In this document: positions 16,110 to 25,222 of the stretch, piece by piece
Layout of the letters: the number at the start of each line of letters is the position of its first letter
How positions within the stretch are numbered: the stretch's first letter is position 1
NCBI RefSeq assembly: GCF_000020965.1
Contig: NC_011297.1
Coordinates: 1,460,525-1,524,524 of the forward strand
DNA length: 64,000 bases
Direction: 5' to 3'
From: Dictyoglomus thermophilum H-6-12
GTDB lineage: Bacteria; Dictyoglomota; Dictyoglomia; Dictyoglomales; Dictyoglomaceae
Notes under the pieces: model-generated
What the model was told of the DNA's origin: nothing
Seen by the model: only the letters and a program-made list of their open reading frames with translations
Databases searched by the model: none
Program-made: the position numbers and the translations under genes

Positions 16110-16811
16110 ATGTCAAACTATATTGTTTTTATAACAGGTGCTTCAAAAGGTTTAGGTTTTTCTCTTACAGAACTTTATCTTGATAAAGGCCACAAAGTGA
16201 TAGCAACTTACCGAAAAAATCTTGAAAAATTAGAAGAAATCAAGAATCATCCAAACCTAATTCTGCATCCTATGGATGTCTCCGATGAAGAATCCGTTAG
16301 AAATACTTATGAATATTTGAAAAACAAGATTAACTACATTGATATACTTATAAATAATGCAGCAGTTTACCTAGAAGATAAAAGTAAAACTATAGAAAAC
16401 ATAGACATAGAAAAAGCTATAGTAACCATGAATGTAAACTCTATTGGACCTTTAAGGGTGCTAAAGTATTTTTATTCCCTTGTCGAAAAGGGAAATAAAA
16501 AACTAATAATAAATATATCATCAGAAGCTGGAAGTATCTCTAATTGTTGGAGAGATAGAGAATATGCCTATTGCATGTCAAAATCAGCCCTAAATATGCT
16601 CTCTGCTATTTTACAAAACTACAGTATTCCTAAAGGCATAAAAGTTTTATCTATCCATCCTGGATGGATGAGAACTGATATGGGAGGACCAGATGCAGAT
16701 ATTGACCCTAAAGAGGCAGCAGAAGGTATATACAATCTCTCTGTGAAAGATTGGGATCCTAAGGACAAAAATATTTATATGGATTACAAAGGGAACCTAA
16801 TGACTTGGTAA
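16110..16811 (+). CDS. short-chain dehydrogenase/reductase
   Basis: A 233-residue Rossmann-fold SDR. TGASKGLG nucleotide motif at residues 9-16, NNAAVY, the catalytic Ser in NISSEAG and YCMSK as the catalytic Tyr-x-x-x-Lys. The SD is GGGAGG. As the last gene of the sugar ABC operon it may oxidise or reduce the imported sugar or polyol, but some sequence features (PGWMRTDMGG) are shared with SDRs of unknown substrate. A terminator follows directly. Confidence 0.85.
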   Translation: MSNYIVFITGASKGLGFSLTELYLDKGHKVIATYRKNLEKLEEIKNHPNLILHPMDVSDEESVRNTYEYLKNKINYIDILINNAAVYLEDKSKTIENIDIEKAIVTMNVNSIGPLRVLKYFYSLVEKGNKKLIINISSEAGSISNCWRDREYAYCMSKSALNMLSAILQNYSIPKGIKVLSIHPGWMRTDMGGPDADIDPKEAAEGIYNLSVKDWDPKDKNIYMDYKGNLMTW

Positions 16812-16814
16812 TAA

Positions 16815-16838
16815 GGGGGCGTTAAGCCCCCCATTTTT
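16815..16838 (+). terminator. rho-independent terminator after the SDR gene
   Basis: GGGGGC (16815-16820) and GCCCCC (16826-16831) flank the loop GTTAA and are followed by CATTTTT. It ends the first sugar ABC operon. The convergent gene on the minus strand stops at 16837-16839. Confidence 0.85.
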
Positions 16839-17376
16839 ATTGGAGTATCTCAAAGGTACTTAAGCTCTCCTCAAAAAGAGGCAGATATTTCTCAAAAGTA
16901 TCTTCCAAAGAAGTAAACGTAAAGATATAAAATTTCCCTCCTTGAAGAACATAGACCTGTTTTTGTTCTAAAGTCAAATCTTCACTCAAATTAATAGTGT
17001 ATACAATTTCATATCCCTTGTAGTTTGATACTTCCCTTTCTCCTTCCGAAACAAATTCCAAAGAACCATAATATTCTCCTGCAGCCTTTAACTCTTCCTT
17101 TATCTCTCTTAAAAGATCTTCGTTAATCTCCGTAACCTCCGAAGGAACAGCTACTATGTTTAAATTGAAATTTGGCATAAAACCTTCATCTGCAGGGCCA
17201 ACAAAAATTACAGCCAAGTTATAAGGCTTTCCATCCTTTACCTCCCACCCTTCAGGAGGCACAATAGAAAAACCTAAATCCTTATCCACATATTTCTCAG
17301 TCTCAGCTAAAATAATATTGAAAGAAAGTCCTAAAACTAATAGAGAAAAAATCAAAAACCTTAATAATTTTCTCAT
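16837..17376 (-). CDS. secreted PsbP/DcrB-like protein of unknown function
   Basis: A 179-residue protein with a signal peptide ending around FNIILA-ET. The mature part (YVDKDLGFSIVPPEGWEV...) has the beta-sheet pattern of PsbP/DcrB-type domains: a 'GFSI.PP.GW' opening and a late QKQVYVLQGGKFYIFTFTS strand pair. No catalytic motif is seen. SD AGGAGG. It lies 18 bases after the xylanase and should be the last gene of that operon. Its role may be at the cell envelope. Confidence 0.7.
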   Translation of the reverse strand: MRKLLRFLIFSLLVLGLSFNIILAETEKYVDKDLGFSIVPPEGWEVKDGKPYNLAVIFVGPADEGFMPNFNLNIVAVPSEVTEINEDLLREIKEELKAAGEYYGSLEFVSEGEREVSNYKGYEIVYTINLSEDLTLEQKQVYVLQGGKFYIFTFTSLEDTFEKYLPLFEESLSTFEILQ

Positions 17377-17394
17377 TTAAACCTCCTATACAAC

Positions 17395-18453
17395 CTAAAA
17401 CTTTACAATCTCCCAGAAAGCCTTCTTAGGATTGTGATTCTTATCAAAGAGTAATGGATAATCTTCTCTTCCTCTAACAGGCCAGAAATAGAGCCAAGTA
17501 TAGTCATCTGCTACACCCCAGAAAGTAACACCAGTAACTATTCCTTTGTATTTTCTTAAGATTTCAAAAGCCTCCTTATAAAGCTGAGCTTGTCTTTCAA
17601 GCCTATCTTCAGGCGGAACCTTAAAATTATTATTTTCATTTCTATCGTAGTAAATAGAAATATCAAACTCTGTAACTTGTACTTCAACTCCAAGCTCTGC
17701 AAATCTCTTTATGGAATCCTCAAGCATCTTTGGAGTTGGCCATGCTAATGTCCAATGTCCCTGTATTCCAATACCATGAATAGGAACTCCTTTATCCTTG
17801 AGCTTCTTAACTAATTTATAAGCCTTTTCTCTCTTTATAGGATCTTCTAAATTGTAATCGTTATAAAATAATTTAGCATCAGGATCTACCTCATGAGCCC
17901 AAATAAATGCCTTTTCAATAACTTCTTCACCACAAATATCATACCAAGGAGCTCTTCTCAAAAATTCATTAGGATTATCCGATAAGGCCTCGTTAACCAC
18001 ATCCCAAGCATAAACTTTACCTTTATAATGTCCTACTACCTCTTTAATGTGTTCCTTTAATCTTGCAAGAATTTCATCCTTTGTACCTGCATAAACCCAT
18101 CCTGGAGTCTGATTATGCCAAACCAAAGTATGCCCTCTTACCTTCATACCATTCTTCATTGCAAAATCTACGATCTCATCGGCAGGTCCAAAATCATAAA
18201 CATATGGTTTAGGATGAATAACTTCCCATTTCATTTGATTTTCAGGAGTTAAACTATTAAAATGCTTCTTCAAAAGATTCTCATAATGATAAATATTTAA
18301 GTGACTAACTGCCGCTCCAATAGTAAAGTAATCTTTATAAACTTCTTTCAGTGATGGAATCTCCATACCTTTAGCCTCCTCCTTTAAAAATCCTAATGAG
18401 AAAGTGAGCAAAATTAGAAGAAGCACAAGGATAGAAAACCTTTGCTTAATCAT
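17395..18453 (-). CDS. xynA: endo-1,4-beta-xylanase, GH10
   Basis: A 352-residue secreted GH10 xylanase cutting internal beta-1,4 bonds of xylan. A signal peptide (about 1-29) is followed directly by one catalytic domain with no binding module. The acid/base is Glu155 in WDVVNEAL and the nucleophile Glu262 in VTEFDIS; WHNQTPGW and GIGIQGHW are family motifs. The size matches the characterised Dictyoglomus XynA, from memory. Neighbours on the same strand are TraB-like and MscS genes upstream (45 bases gap) rather than other glycosidases. Confidence 0.95.
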   Translation of the reverse strand: MIKQRFSILVLLLILLTFSLGFLKEEAKGMEIPSLKEVYKDYFTIGAAVSHLNIYHYENLLKKHFNSLTPENQMKWEVIHPKPYVYDFGPADEIVDFAMKNGMKVRGHTLVWHNQTPGWVYAGTKDEILARLKEHIKEVVGHYKGKVYAWDVVNEALSDNPNEFLRRAPWYDICGEEVIEKAFIWAHEVDPDAKLFYNDYNLEDPIKREKAYKLVKKLKDKGVPIHGIGIQGHWTLAWPTPKMLEDSIKRFAELGVEVQVTEFDISIYYDRNENNNFKVPPEDRLERQAQLYKEAFEILRKYKGIVTGVTFWGVADDYTWLYFWPVRGREDYPLLFDKNHNPKKAFWEIVKF

Positions 18454-18498
18454 TTTACCATCATCCCCTTTCCATTAAAATTTTACTTACTTTAACCC

Positions 18499-19365
18499 CT
18501 AATTTTGTAATAATTTTACCACGTTTTCTTCACCTATTAAATGACCTGCACCTATTACCACAAATATAGATTTGTAATCTTTCATTAGGCTCTTTATTCT
18601 TTCCGCAAATCTAAAATTCCTTTTAATATAGACATATTGGTAAAATACATCATAACCTTCTTTCTTCAAATCACCCAACAACAATTCCTCAAGCTTCTCC
18701 TTATCCCCATTTTTATAGGCATTAAGTAGCTCCGAATAATACTCTTCGATTTTTTTATCTTTCAAATCCTTCAATTCTTCCAAGTTAGATTTTAAAATTT
18801 TTAACTGATCTTCCTCTGGTATCTCTGAAAATGCATCAAGTTGCTCTTCTACAGTTTCCAAGGCCACGATCTTTTTATCTGATTCCTCTGCCTTGTTTAT
18901 AAAATAGAAATCAATTCCATATTTTACATCCAAGGTATTATAAGCCAAAGAAGAGCTGATCTGAAAAAGTAACACCCAGGGCTTATAAAACTTTATTTTC
19001 TCAAAATTCTCCTCTCCTAAAACTTCTTTTAAATCTTTTACCAATTCTGGATCTGCATGATTTTCAATGCTATCTCCCTTTTTATATAAGCCTTTTTTAA
19101 GTATGTAAGCTTGTGCTTTGAACACATTTTTAGGATCAGTTATATCAAGTTCAACTGCTAAAACTTCAGATTTCTCAAAAGCCTTTTCAATTATAGGATC
19201 AAGAGGATATAGATCTGGGGTCCCCAAATGTATAGACCCCAAAGTATAAACCCTTGAATCATCAGAACTTATCTCATAAAAAACCCCCTTAGTTTGACAG
19301 AAGATGAAGTTGAGAAGCAAAATAAAAATTAGTAAATAAAAAACAATCTTTTTAAGATATCTCAT
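18499..19365 (-). CDS. TraB/GumN-family protein (Tiki-like putative metalloprotease)
   Basis: A 288-residue protein with an N-terminal hydrophobic signal (residues about 7-24, with a Cys at 23 that may be lipidated). It has the family's two GxxH motifs: GSIHLG near residue 43 and GAGHLIGEENVV near the C-terminus, plus ALETVEEQLDAF in the middle. Some TraB/Tiki relatives are metalloproteases; no activity can be asserted here. The SD is GGGGGAAGGG. It lies between mscS and xynA. Confidence 0.8.
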   Translation of the reverse strand: MRYLKKIVFYLLIFILLLNFIFCQTKGVFYEISSDDSRVYTLGSIHLGTPDLYPLDPIIEKAFEKSEVLAVELDITDPKNVFKAQAYILKKGLYKKGDSIENHADPELVKDLKEVLGEENFEKIKFYKPWVLLFQISSSLAYNTLDVKYGIDFYFINKAEESDKKIVALETVEEQLDAFSEIPEEDQLKILKSNLEELKDLKDKKIEEYYSELLNAYKNGDKEKLEELLLGDLKKEGYDVFYQYVYIKRNFRFAERIKSLMKDYKSIFVVIGAGHLIGEENVVKLLQN

Positions 19366-19398
19366 TTACCCTTCCCCCTAAATTTTTATTTCCCCTAA

Positions 19399-20175
19399 TT
19401 AATTCTTTTGAGATACCCTTAAATCCACAATCATATATGGAATAGAAATATTATTTTCCTCAAAAATCTTTTTAATCCTCGCACTCAAAGCATTTATAGC
19501 ATTAAAATAATTTTCCCTATCTACCCAAAAGTATACGGTATAAGTTATTCCAGAACTTCCATACTCCTTAAAAACAACTATATTACTCACACTCTCATCT
19601 TTTACTACAAGATCTTCCTCCTCCAATGCTCTTCTTAATAAACTTATAACCTTTTCAAGATCCGAAGAGTAATCCACACTTACATCAAAGCTCACTCTTC
19701 TGTAAGGACCTGGCCAAAACTTTGTTACAGTTCCAGACCATACCTTTCTATTGGGTATCAAAACCATTTTCCCATCAAAAGTTTTTATCCTAGTATGGTT
19801 CATCTCTACCATATCTACTACTCCGCTAATCCCATCTATATCTAAAGCCTCTCCCTCAAAAACCTTTCTTGTAACAAGCACTAAGACTCCAGAAAGAAAA
19901 TTTGTGAGTGGCTCTTGGAAAGCAAGACCTAAAACCACACCAGAAATTCCAAGACCTGTAAGATATGGCATTAGATTAATATTCCATATGGACATTATAA
20001 TAGCAATACCAAAACCATAAATTAGGAACCCAATAATCATAGATATGGTTTTAGGAGCCTTTATCTCCTTACCTACATGAGACACAGTTCTATTAATAGC
20101 TCTCATTATTAAGTTATGAGAAAGAAAACATAGAAAAATCACCAGAAGACTCCAGAACAGATTAATATAAAGCAT
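19399..20175 (-). CDS. small-conductance mechanosensitive channel (MscS family)
   Basis: A 258-residue MscS-type channel that opens under membrane tension. Hydrophobic helices lie at about 3-25 and 40-65, followed by the pore-lining TM3 (GISGVVLGLAFQEPLTNFLSG) and a cytoplasmic beta domain (ALDIDGISGVVDMVEMNHTRI). I use the ATG at 20173-20175 because AGGAGG is 9 bases upstream; an earlier ATG at 20199 has no SD and would contain it. Short MscS form. First gene of the mscS-traB-xynA-psbP group. Confidence 0.88.
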   Translation of the reverse strand: MLYINLFWSLLVIFLCFLSHNLIMRAINRTVSHVGKEIKAPKTISMIIGFLIYGFGIAIIMSIWNINLMPYLTGLGISGVVLGLAFQEPLTNFLSGVLVLVTRKVFEGEALDIDGISGVVDMVEMNHTRIKTFDGKMVLIPNRKVWSGTVTKFWPGPYRRVSFDVSVDYSSDLEKVISLLRRALEEEDLVVKDESVSNIVVFKEYGSSGITYTVYFWVDRENYFNAINALSARIKKIFEENNISIPYMIVDLRVSQKN

Positions 20176-20275
20176 AGAAAAATAACCTCCTAAACTCATG
20201 ATTAAAAAGTAAAAAATTATATTACAATTTTATCATAAAGGGGTTTTTAATGTTTAAAGAGGGTCAAACAAAAAA

Positions 20276-20297
20276 GGGGAGAGAAGATTCTCTCCCC
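20276..20297 (-). terminator. terminator of the rubrerythrin gene
   Basis: GGGGAGAGAA and TTCTCTCCCC form a 9-10 bp stem; on the minus strand it is followed by TTTTTTGTTT. It separates rubrerythrin from the mscS operon. Confidence 0.88.
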
Positions 20298-20303
20298 AAA
20301 ATC

Positions 20304-20816
20304 TTACACTGAAAACTCTTTATAAGAACTTTTTGGAGCACCACATACAGGGCATTTCTCAGGTGGTTCACCCTCTATCGTATGTCCACAAACAGGACAT
20401 ATATAAATCTTATTTGCTGGATAATCTTCATTTTTACTTACAAGCTCCTTAGCCTTCTTATACATCTCTGCGTGAATCTTTTCTGCTTCCCAAGCAAATC
20501 TTGTACTTCTCTCTGCTCCCTTTTCATTCTGAAATACTGCTGTGTTGTTATATACTGGATACATCTCTTCAATCTCATAAGTTTCGCCATCTATACATTG
20601 TTGAACATTATCTATCATCTCTTGTTTTAAAAGCCCTAATTCTCTAAAATGATTCCTAGCATGTACAAACTCTGCATAAGCAATAGCCCTAAATAAATTG
20701 GCAAGTTTAACTAACCCCTTTCTCTCTGCCTCATCAGCGAAGATTAGATATTTCATATGAGCCATACTTTCCCCTGCAAAAGCGTTGTGAAGAAACTCTT
20801 CGGTCATTTTCCTCAT
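20304..20816 (-). CDS. rubrerythrin
   Basis: A 170-residue non-haem iron peroxidase that reduces hydrogen peroxide in anaerobes. A ferritin-like four-helix domain (about 1-130) has diiron Glu/His motifs in EFLHNAFAGESMAHMKY, AYAEFVHARNH and EAEKIHAEMY; a C-terminal rubredoxin domain has CPVCGHTIEGEPPEKCPVCG. Length is slightly shorter than classical rubrerythrin (about 190). It has its own strong promoter and terminator, so it is monocistronic. Confidence 0.95.
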   Translation of the reverse strand: MRKMTEEFLHNAFAGESMAHMKYLIFADEAERKGLVKLANLFRAIAYAEFVHARNHFRELGLLKQEMIDNVQQCIDGETYEIEEMYPVYNNTAVFQNEKGAERSTRFAWEAEKIHAEMYKKAKELVSKNEDYPANKIYICPVCGHTIEGEPPEKCPVCGAPKSSYKEFSV

Positions 20817-20844
20817 AGATCCACCCCCTTACTTATTTTTAAAA

Positions 20845-20873
20845 ATTATAACACTTAAGTTTTTTATATGCAA
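20845..20873 (-). promoter_or_regulatory. rubrerythrin promoter
   Basis: On the minus strand TTGCAT (20868-20873) and TATAAT (20845-20850) are 17 bases apart, with TGT before the -10. A small palindrome ACTTAAGT (20853-20860) sits in the spacer and could be an operator. Confidence 0.7.
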
Positions 20874-20921
20874 TCAAAAATTATTCTTAATATAATTTTA
20901 ATACAAAAATCTACATTAAAA

Positions 20922-20930
20922 TGGTATAAT
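20922..20930 (+). promoter_or_regulatory. extended -10 promoter of the DOMON gene
   Basis: TGGTATAAT at 20922-20930. No good -35 was seen. Transcription should start near 20937, about 30 bases before the gene. Confidence 0.6.
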
Positions 20931-20968
20931 TTATATTGTGAAAAATTTAACAAAAGGAGGTGCTAAAA

Positions 20969-21520
20969 ATGAGGAAGGCTTTAATATTAGCCATAACCTT
21001 GTTTCTTCTAACCTTTGCCTTTGCTCAAACTTCAAAGCCTAAAATTGATGGAAAACTTTCCCCAAATGAATATCCGTATTATGCCTCTTTTTCCAACGGA
21101 GATTTTCAGATATATTGGAAAATAGAAGGCGATGAAGTCTACATACTCATGATAGGCAAAACAAAGGGTTATGTAGCTTTAGGAATTAATCCTACAGTAA
21201 AAGCAGGAGATGCAGACTACATCATAGGATATGTAACCGATAAAGGAGCACAAGTTTTAGACTATTATGCCCCTGAAAAACATATGGGACATACTCTTGA
21301 CGAAAAACTTGGTGGAAAAAACGATATTCTTGAGCTTGCAGGTACAGAAGATAAAGAATACACCTATATTGAGTTTAGAAGAAAATTAGATACAAAAGAT
21401 AAGTATGATAAGGTATTTCCTAAAACAGGAACGCTAAAAATAGTTTGGGCTTTAGGAAATTCCGATGATCCCAACTCCATGCATGTAAAGAGAGGATACG
21501 GTGAACTAAAGATAAATTAA
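20969..21520 (+). CDS. secreted DOMON-domain protein
   Basis: A 183-residue exported protein: signal peptide MRKALILAITLFLLTFAFA then one DOMON domain with IYWKIEGDEVYILMIGKTKGYVALG, DADYIIGYV and a central VLDYYAPEKHMGH. DOMON beta sandwiches bind haem or sugars; the Met/His pair in KHMGH could be haem-related, but this is a guess. Start at ATG 20969 with AAAGGAGG 8 bases upstream (a GTG at 20960 overlaps the SD). It stands alone between rubrerythrin and an ABC exporter, with its own promoter. Confidence 0.8.
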   Translation: MRKALILAITLFLLTFAFAQTSKPKIDGKLSPNEYPYYASFSNGDFQIYWKIEGDEVYILMIGKTKGYVALGINPTVKAGDADYIIGYVTDKGAQVLDYYAPEKHMGHTLDEKLGGKNDILELAGTEDKEYTYIEFRRKLDTKDKYDKVFPKTGTLKIVWALGNSDDPNSMHVKRGYGELKIN

Positions 21521-21526
21521 AAGATT

Positions 21527-21554
21527 AGAGGGGAGAAACTACTCTCTCCCCTCT
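21527..21554. terminator. hairpin terminator between convergent DOMON and ABC exporter genes
   Basis: AGAGGGGAGA (21527-21536) and TCTCCCCTCT (21545-21554) make a 10-bp stem. On the minus strand it is followed by AATCTTTTAATTT. The exporter's stop codon (21539-21541) lies inside the loop, so the terminator begins within the coding sequence. Confidence 0.75.
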
Positions 21555-23317
21555 CTTCCGTTTACTTGAAACCCTTTATCCCAAAGCTCCTTATACTTTC
21601 CACCCTTTTCTAATAATTCTGAATGATTTCCTTCTTCTACTATTTTTCCTCCATCTATGACTATGATTCTATCAACGTCTTTTACAGTAGATAGCCTGTG
21701 GGCAATAATTAATGCAGTTTTATCCTTTATCAAATTATTTAGTGCTTGAATTACTAAGTTTTCTGATTCAGAATCAAGAGAAGAAGTAGCCTCATCAAGA
21801 AGTAAAATAGGAGAATTCTTCAATATAGCCCGAGCAATACTTAACCTTTGTCTCTGGCCTCCCGAAAGAAATACTCCTCTTTCTCCCACCTTTGTACTTA
21901 AACCGTCAGGAAGTTTAATTACAAAATCATAAGAATTAGACCTTTTTAGAGCCTCAGTTATTTCTCCATCCTTTGCCCTTAAATTACCATACCTTATGTT
22001 CTCATAAACCGACGTGTTGAAAAGATAAACATCCTGAGGCATATAACTTATTAAATTTCTTAACTCTTCTAAAGTATATGATCTTATTTCTTTTCCCAAA
22101 ACATAGATATTTCCATCATAATGAGGATAAAATCCCAATAATAATTTAAAAATAGTACTTTTTCCTCCGCCACTAGGACCAACAATTGCAATTTTCTCTC
22201 CTTCTTTCACCTCAAAGGAGATGCCTTTAAGAACCTCCTGAGTACTATCGTAGGAAAAAGAAACATTTTCAAACCTAATCACCCAATTATTCTTATTTAT
22301 AATGTGAATATTCTTTTCATATTTTTTTCTTTCATTCTCTTCTTTAGATTTATCTAAAATCTCAAATATTCTCTCCGCTCCTGCAAGAGATATTTGTAAA
22401 TTTGTCAAGAAGTTACCCAAAGAGCCAAAAAAATATACTACAGGTCCCATCAACTGAACAGCAGCCACCATATTTCCAAAAGTGATTTTATCCCTTATCA
22501 TAAGATAACCTCCAAGAGCCAACATACCAAAGAATATAAAATATCCTACGGTGTAATTAAAAGAAGCCAGAATAGAGCTATAATTTACCCTTCTTAGAGC
22601 AAGTCTATAAAGGAGAGAGTTTATCTCCACATATTTCTTAAATATCATATCTGCGATATCAAAAGCACGTATTATGTAAGCTCCTCCAACAATATCTGAC
22701 AATTTTTGAGTAACCTTAGAAAAAGCTTCCTGTATTTTATTACTTATCTCTCTTAGCCTTTTCATAAAAATAGCATTTACCAAAATATTCACAGAAGTTA
22801 CTAAAACCACATAGAAGAATATGATTTTGTTGATAAGAAAGATTGCTACACTACATCCTATAGCACTTACAATGGACATCAATAAAACCATTAATTGCCA
22901 GGAATAAACTCCTTCTGCTGTATTTACATCAAAATTTATCCGAGACAAAAAATCTCCTGTATGATTTTTTTCAAACTCATACATAGGAAGATCTATTATG
23001 TGCTCAAAAAGTCTTCTTCTTATTATAATTGTGGTTTTTCTAACAGCATACTGATACAAGTAAGCAAAAATAGGTATTATTAAAAGAAACAAACCAAATC
23101 TTGTAAGCAAGTACCATACTCCCTCGGCAAGCTTATTTGTACTCTTCTCTATCATTCCATCGGAGATTAATTTTAAACTTATTGCTGCAAAATAATTTAA
23201 TAGAAATACTTGAGAGGATAAGAATAACAAAGAAACTAAGTACATAATCCCTAAAAATATACTTCCCCCATCTTTCCACATAAAAGAAAAAAGTCTTATG
23301 AGCCTATTATTATTCAT
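21539..23317 (-). CDS. ABC exporter subunit (membrane domain + ATPase), partner 2
   Basis: A 592-residue half-transporter of the type IV (multidrug/lipid exporter) class: six hydrophobic helices in about 1-315, then an ATPase domain with Walker A GPSGGGKST, signature LSGGQRQR, Walker B ILLLDEATSSLD and a switch His in AHRLS. All catalytic residues are intact. It starts 3 bases after the upstream exporter gene, so the two proteins should form a heterodimer. Substrate (drug, lipid, peptide) is unknown. Confidence 0.9.
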   Translation of the reverse strand: MNNNRLIRLFSFMWKDGGSIFLGIMYLVSLLFLSSQVFLLNYFAAISLKLISDGMIEKSTNKLAEGVWYLLTRFGLFLLIIPIFAYLYQYAVRKTTIIIRRRLFEHIIDLPMYEFEKNHTGDFLSRINFDVNTAEGVYSWQLMVLLMSIVSAIGCSVAIFLINKIIFFYVVLVTSVNILVNAIFMKRLREISNKIQEAFSKVTQKLSDIVGGAYIIRAFDIADMIFKKYVEINSLLYRLALRRVNYSSILASFNYTVGYFIFFGMLALGGYLMIRDKITFGNMVAAVQLMGPVVYFFGSLGNFLTNLQISLAGAERIFEILDKSKEENERKKYEKNIHIINKNNWVIRFENVSFSYDSTQEVLKGISFEVKEGEKIAIVGPSGGGKSTIFKLLLGFYPHYDGNIYVLGKEIRSYTLEELRNLISYMPQDVYLFNTSVYENIRYGNLRAKDGEITEALKRSNSYDFVIKLPDGLSTKVGERGVFLSGGQRQRLSIARAILKNSPILLLDEATSSLDSESENLVIQALNNLIKDKTALIIAHRLSTVKDVDRIIVIDGGKIVEEGNHSELLEKGGKYKELWDKGFQVNGREGRE

Positions 23318-23320
23318 AGA

Positions 23321-25048
23321 CTATACCCCCAACTCAACCTCTCCCAATTGTTTTGAATACAATTTATAATAAACTCCCTTTTTCTTTAACAAATACTCAT
23401 GAGTTCCATCTTCTACAATTTTGCCATCCTCTATAACCAAAATCCTATCAACAAACTTTATAGAAGAATATCTATGCGCTATAACAATTAGGGTTTTGTC
23501 TTTTAACTTTTCAAAAAGAGTCTCTTGTATCTGAGCTTCTGTATTCGAATCAAGAGCAGAGGTAGCCTCATCCATAATAAAGATATCCGCTTCTTTTAAT
23601 AGAAATCTCGCAAGGGCTATTCTCTGCCTCTCTCCTCCAGAAATCTTAAGAGCTCTTTCCCCTATCTCTTTATCAAAACCTCCAAGGTCAGAAATTATAA
23701 AATCATAAGCAAGAACCTTCTTTGAAACCTCCTCAATTTTTTTATTGTCCACATTGTAGTTTCCATACCTTATATTCTCCTCTACAGACTCAGGAAACAG
23801 ATAAACATCCTGATTTGCCACAGATATCCTACCTCTAAGAGAAGAAAGATTCCATTCATTAAGATCTATTCCCAACACCTTTATATGGCCTTTTGTAGGT
23901 TTATAAAGTCCAAGAATAAGCTTTACTATAGTAGATTTACCTCCACCACTTTCACCTACTATAGCCACCTTCTCCTCTTTCTTAATCTTAAAAGACACAT
24001 CTTTAAGAATGTAATCAGCCCCATCATAAGAAAAACTCACATTCTCAAACTCCACAACATAAGGACAATCTGGATCGTATTCATTGATAATTCCACTTCT
24101 CTCCTCTTCTGCCGACAATATTTCCCAAATTCTCTCTAAAGCTGCCTTAGCTTTTCGGTAGGAGTTTATAATGTTAGGAAGTACATTCATGGGTGCTATA
24201 AAAATATTGATTAATCCTATAAAAGATATTATTCCGCCAACACTTATCTCACCACTTATCACTAACCTTCCTCCAAATAGAAACATCATTATAAAGGGAC
24301 TTAAAGAAATAATCTCTTTCATAGGATCAAGAATCACTTCAAAGCTTGCAGATCTTAATCCCTCTTTGAATGCTCTTTTAATCTTTTCATCAAATAAACT
24401 CACCATTTCAGACTTGAGATTAAAAGCTTTTATTACTGTTATCCCTGATAATGTATCTTGAACTAAAGTGTTCACATTTCCATACTCATCTTGCTGTTTT
24501 TTTGTATACTTTTCCACGGGTTTTGAGATAATGATTGAAAGATAAATACATATAGGGATTATGACAAAAGTAAAGAGAGTCAACTTCCAGCTTATCTGGA
24601 AGGCAAGAATTACCCCAAAAATAAACACAAAAGGCTGGTAAAAAATATCTCCTAAAGAAGAGTTAAGAAAATTTTGTATCAAAGATAGATCATTAGAAAG
24701 ATTTGATATAAAATCTCCGGTAGCCCTCTTTTCGATAAATTCTAAATTAACTTTTGTCAACTTTTTACCAATATCTAACCTTAACTCATTCATATATTTT
24801 TCGGCAAATTTTCCTAAGTTAAAGGCCTTAACATACTCTAAAAAAATTCTTACAATAGAGATTAAAAGTACTGTAAGAAAAACCCTCTTAAAGCCCTCCA
24901 GATTCTTTGCTAGAACAAAATCTATCAGGTATCTCTCCATATTTCTAAAATAAATATTAATAAATGCCACCATAAGAGATAAAAGAATTATAGACAATAA
25001 CAAAGACAGATTTTTCCTTAAAATAGAATAAATAAATCCCTTTCTCAT
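23321..25048 (-). CDS. ABC exporter subunit (membrane domain + ATPase), partner 1
   Basis: A 575-residue half-transporter with six helices (about 1-310) and an ATPase domain: Walker A GESGGGKST, signature ISGGERQR, Walker B IFIMDEATSALD, switch His in AHRYS. Both nucleotide sites of the expected heterodimer look catalytically competent, unlike the many heterodimeric exporters with one degenerate site. SD GAGGTG before the ATG. Promoter at 25087-25116. The spacer from 25117 to 25222 shows nothing else recognisable. Confidence 0.9.
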   Translation of the reverse strand: MRKGFIYSILRKNLSLLLSIILLSLMVAFINIYFRNMERYLIDFVLAKNLEGFKRVFLTVLLISIVRIFLEYVKAFNLGKFAEKYMNELRLDIGKKLTKVNLEFIEKRATGDFISNLSNDLSLIQNFLNSSLGDIFYQPFVFIFGVILAFQISWKLTLFTFVIIPICIYLSIIISKPVEKYTKKQQDEYGNVNTLVQDTLSGITVIKAFNLKSEMVSLFDEKIKRAFKEGLRSASFEVILDPMKEIISLSPFIMMFLFGGRLVISGEISVGGIISFIGLINIFIAPMNVLPNIINSYRKAKAALERIWEILSAEEERSGIINEYDPDCPYVVEFENVSFSYDGADYILKDVSFKIKKEEKVAIVGESGGGKSTIVKLILGLYKPTKGHIKVLGIDLNEWNLSSLRGRISVANQDVYLFPESVEENIRYGNYNVDNKKIEEVSKKVLAYDFIISDLGGFDKEIGERALKISGGERQRIALARFLLKEADIFIMDEATSALDSNTEAQIQETLFEKLKDKTLIVIAHRYSSIKFVDRILVIEDGKIVEDGTHEYLLKKKGVYYKLYSKQLGEVELGV

Positions 25049-25086
25049 CCGTCACACCTCTAAAATTTTTAATTTTTACTTGTAAT

Positions 25087-25116
25087 ATTTTAAAATTTAA
25101 ACTCAATTTTTGTCAA
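25087..25116 (-). promoter_or_regulatory. promoter of the ABC exporter operon
   Basis: On the minus strand TTGACA (25111-25116), an 18-base spacer and TAAAAT (25087-25092). Transcription should start near 25080, 32 bases before the ATG. Confidence 0.65.
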
Positions 25117-25222
25117 TATAAGAGTTAAAAATTTAAATCACAGTTTCAAAAATAGCAAAAAAATTGATGCAATTAAAAATTAACCACTGTAACACGAGAA
25201 ACAATATTTACTATTTGTAAAA

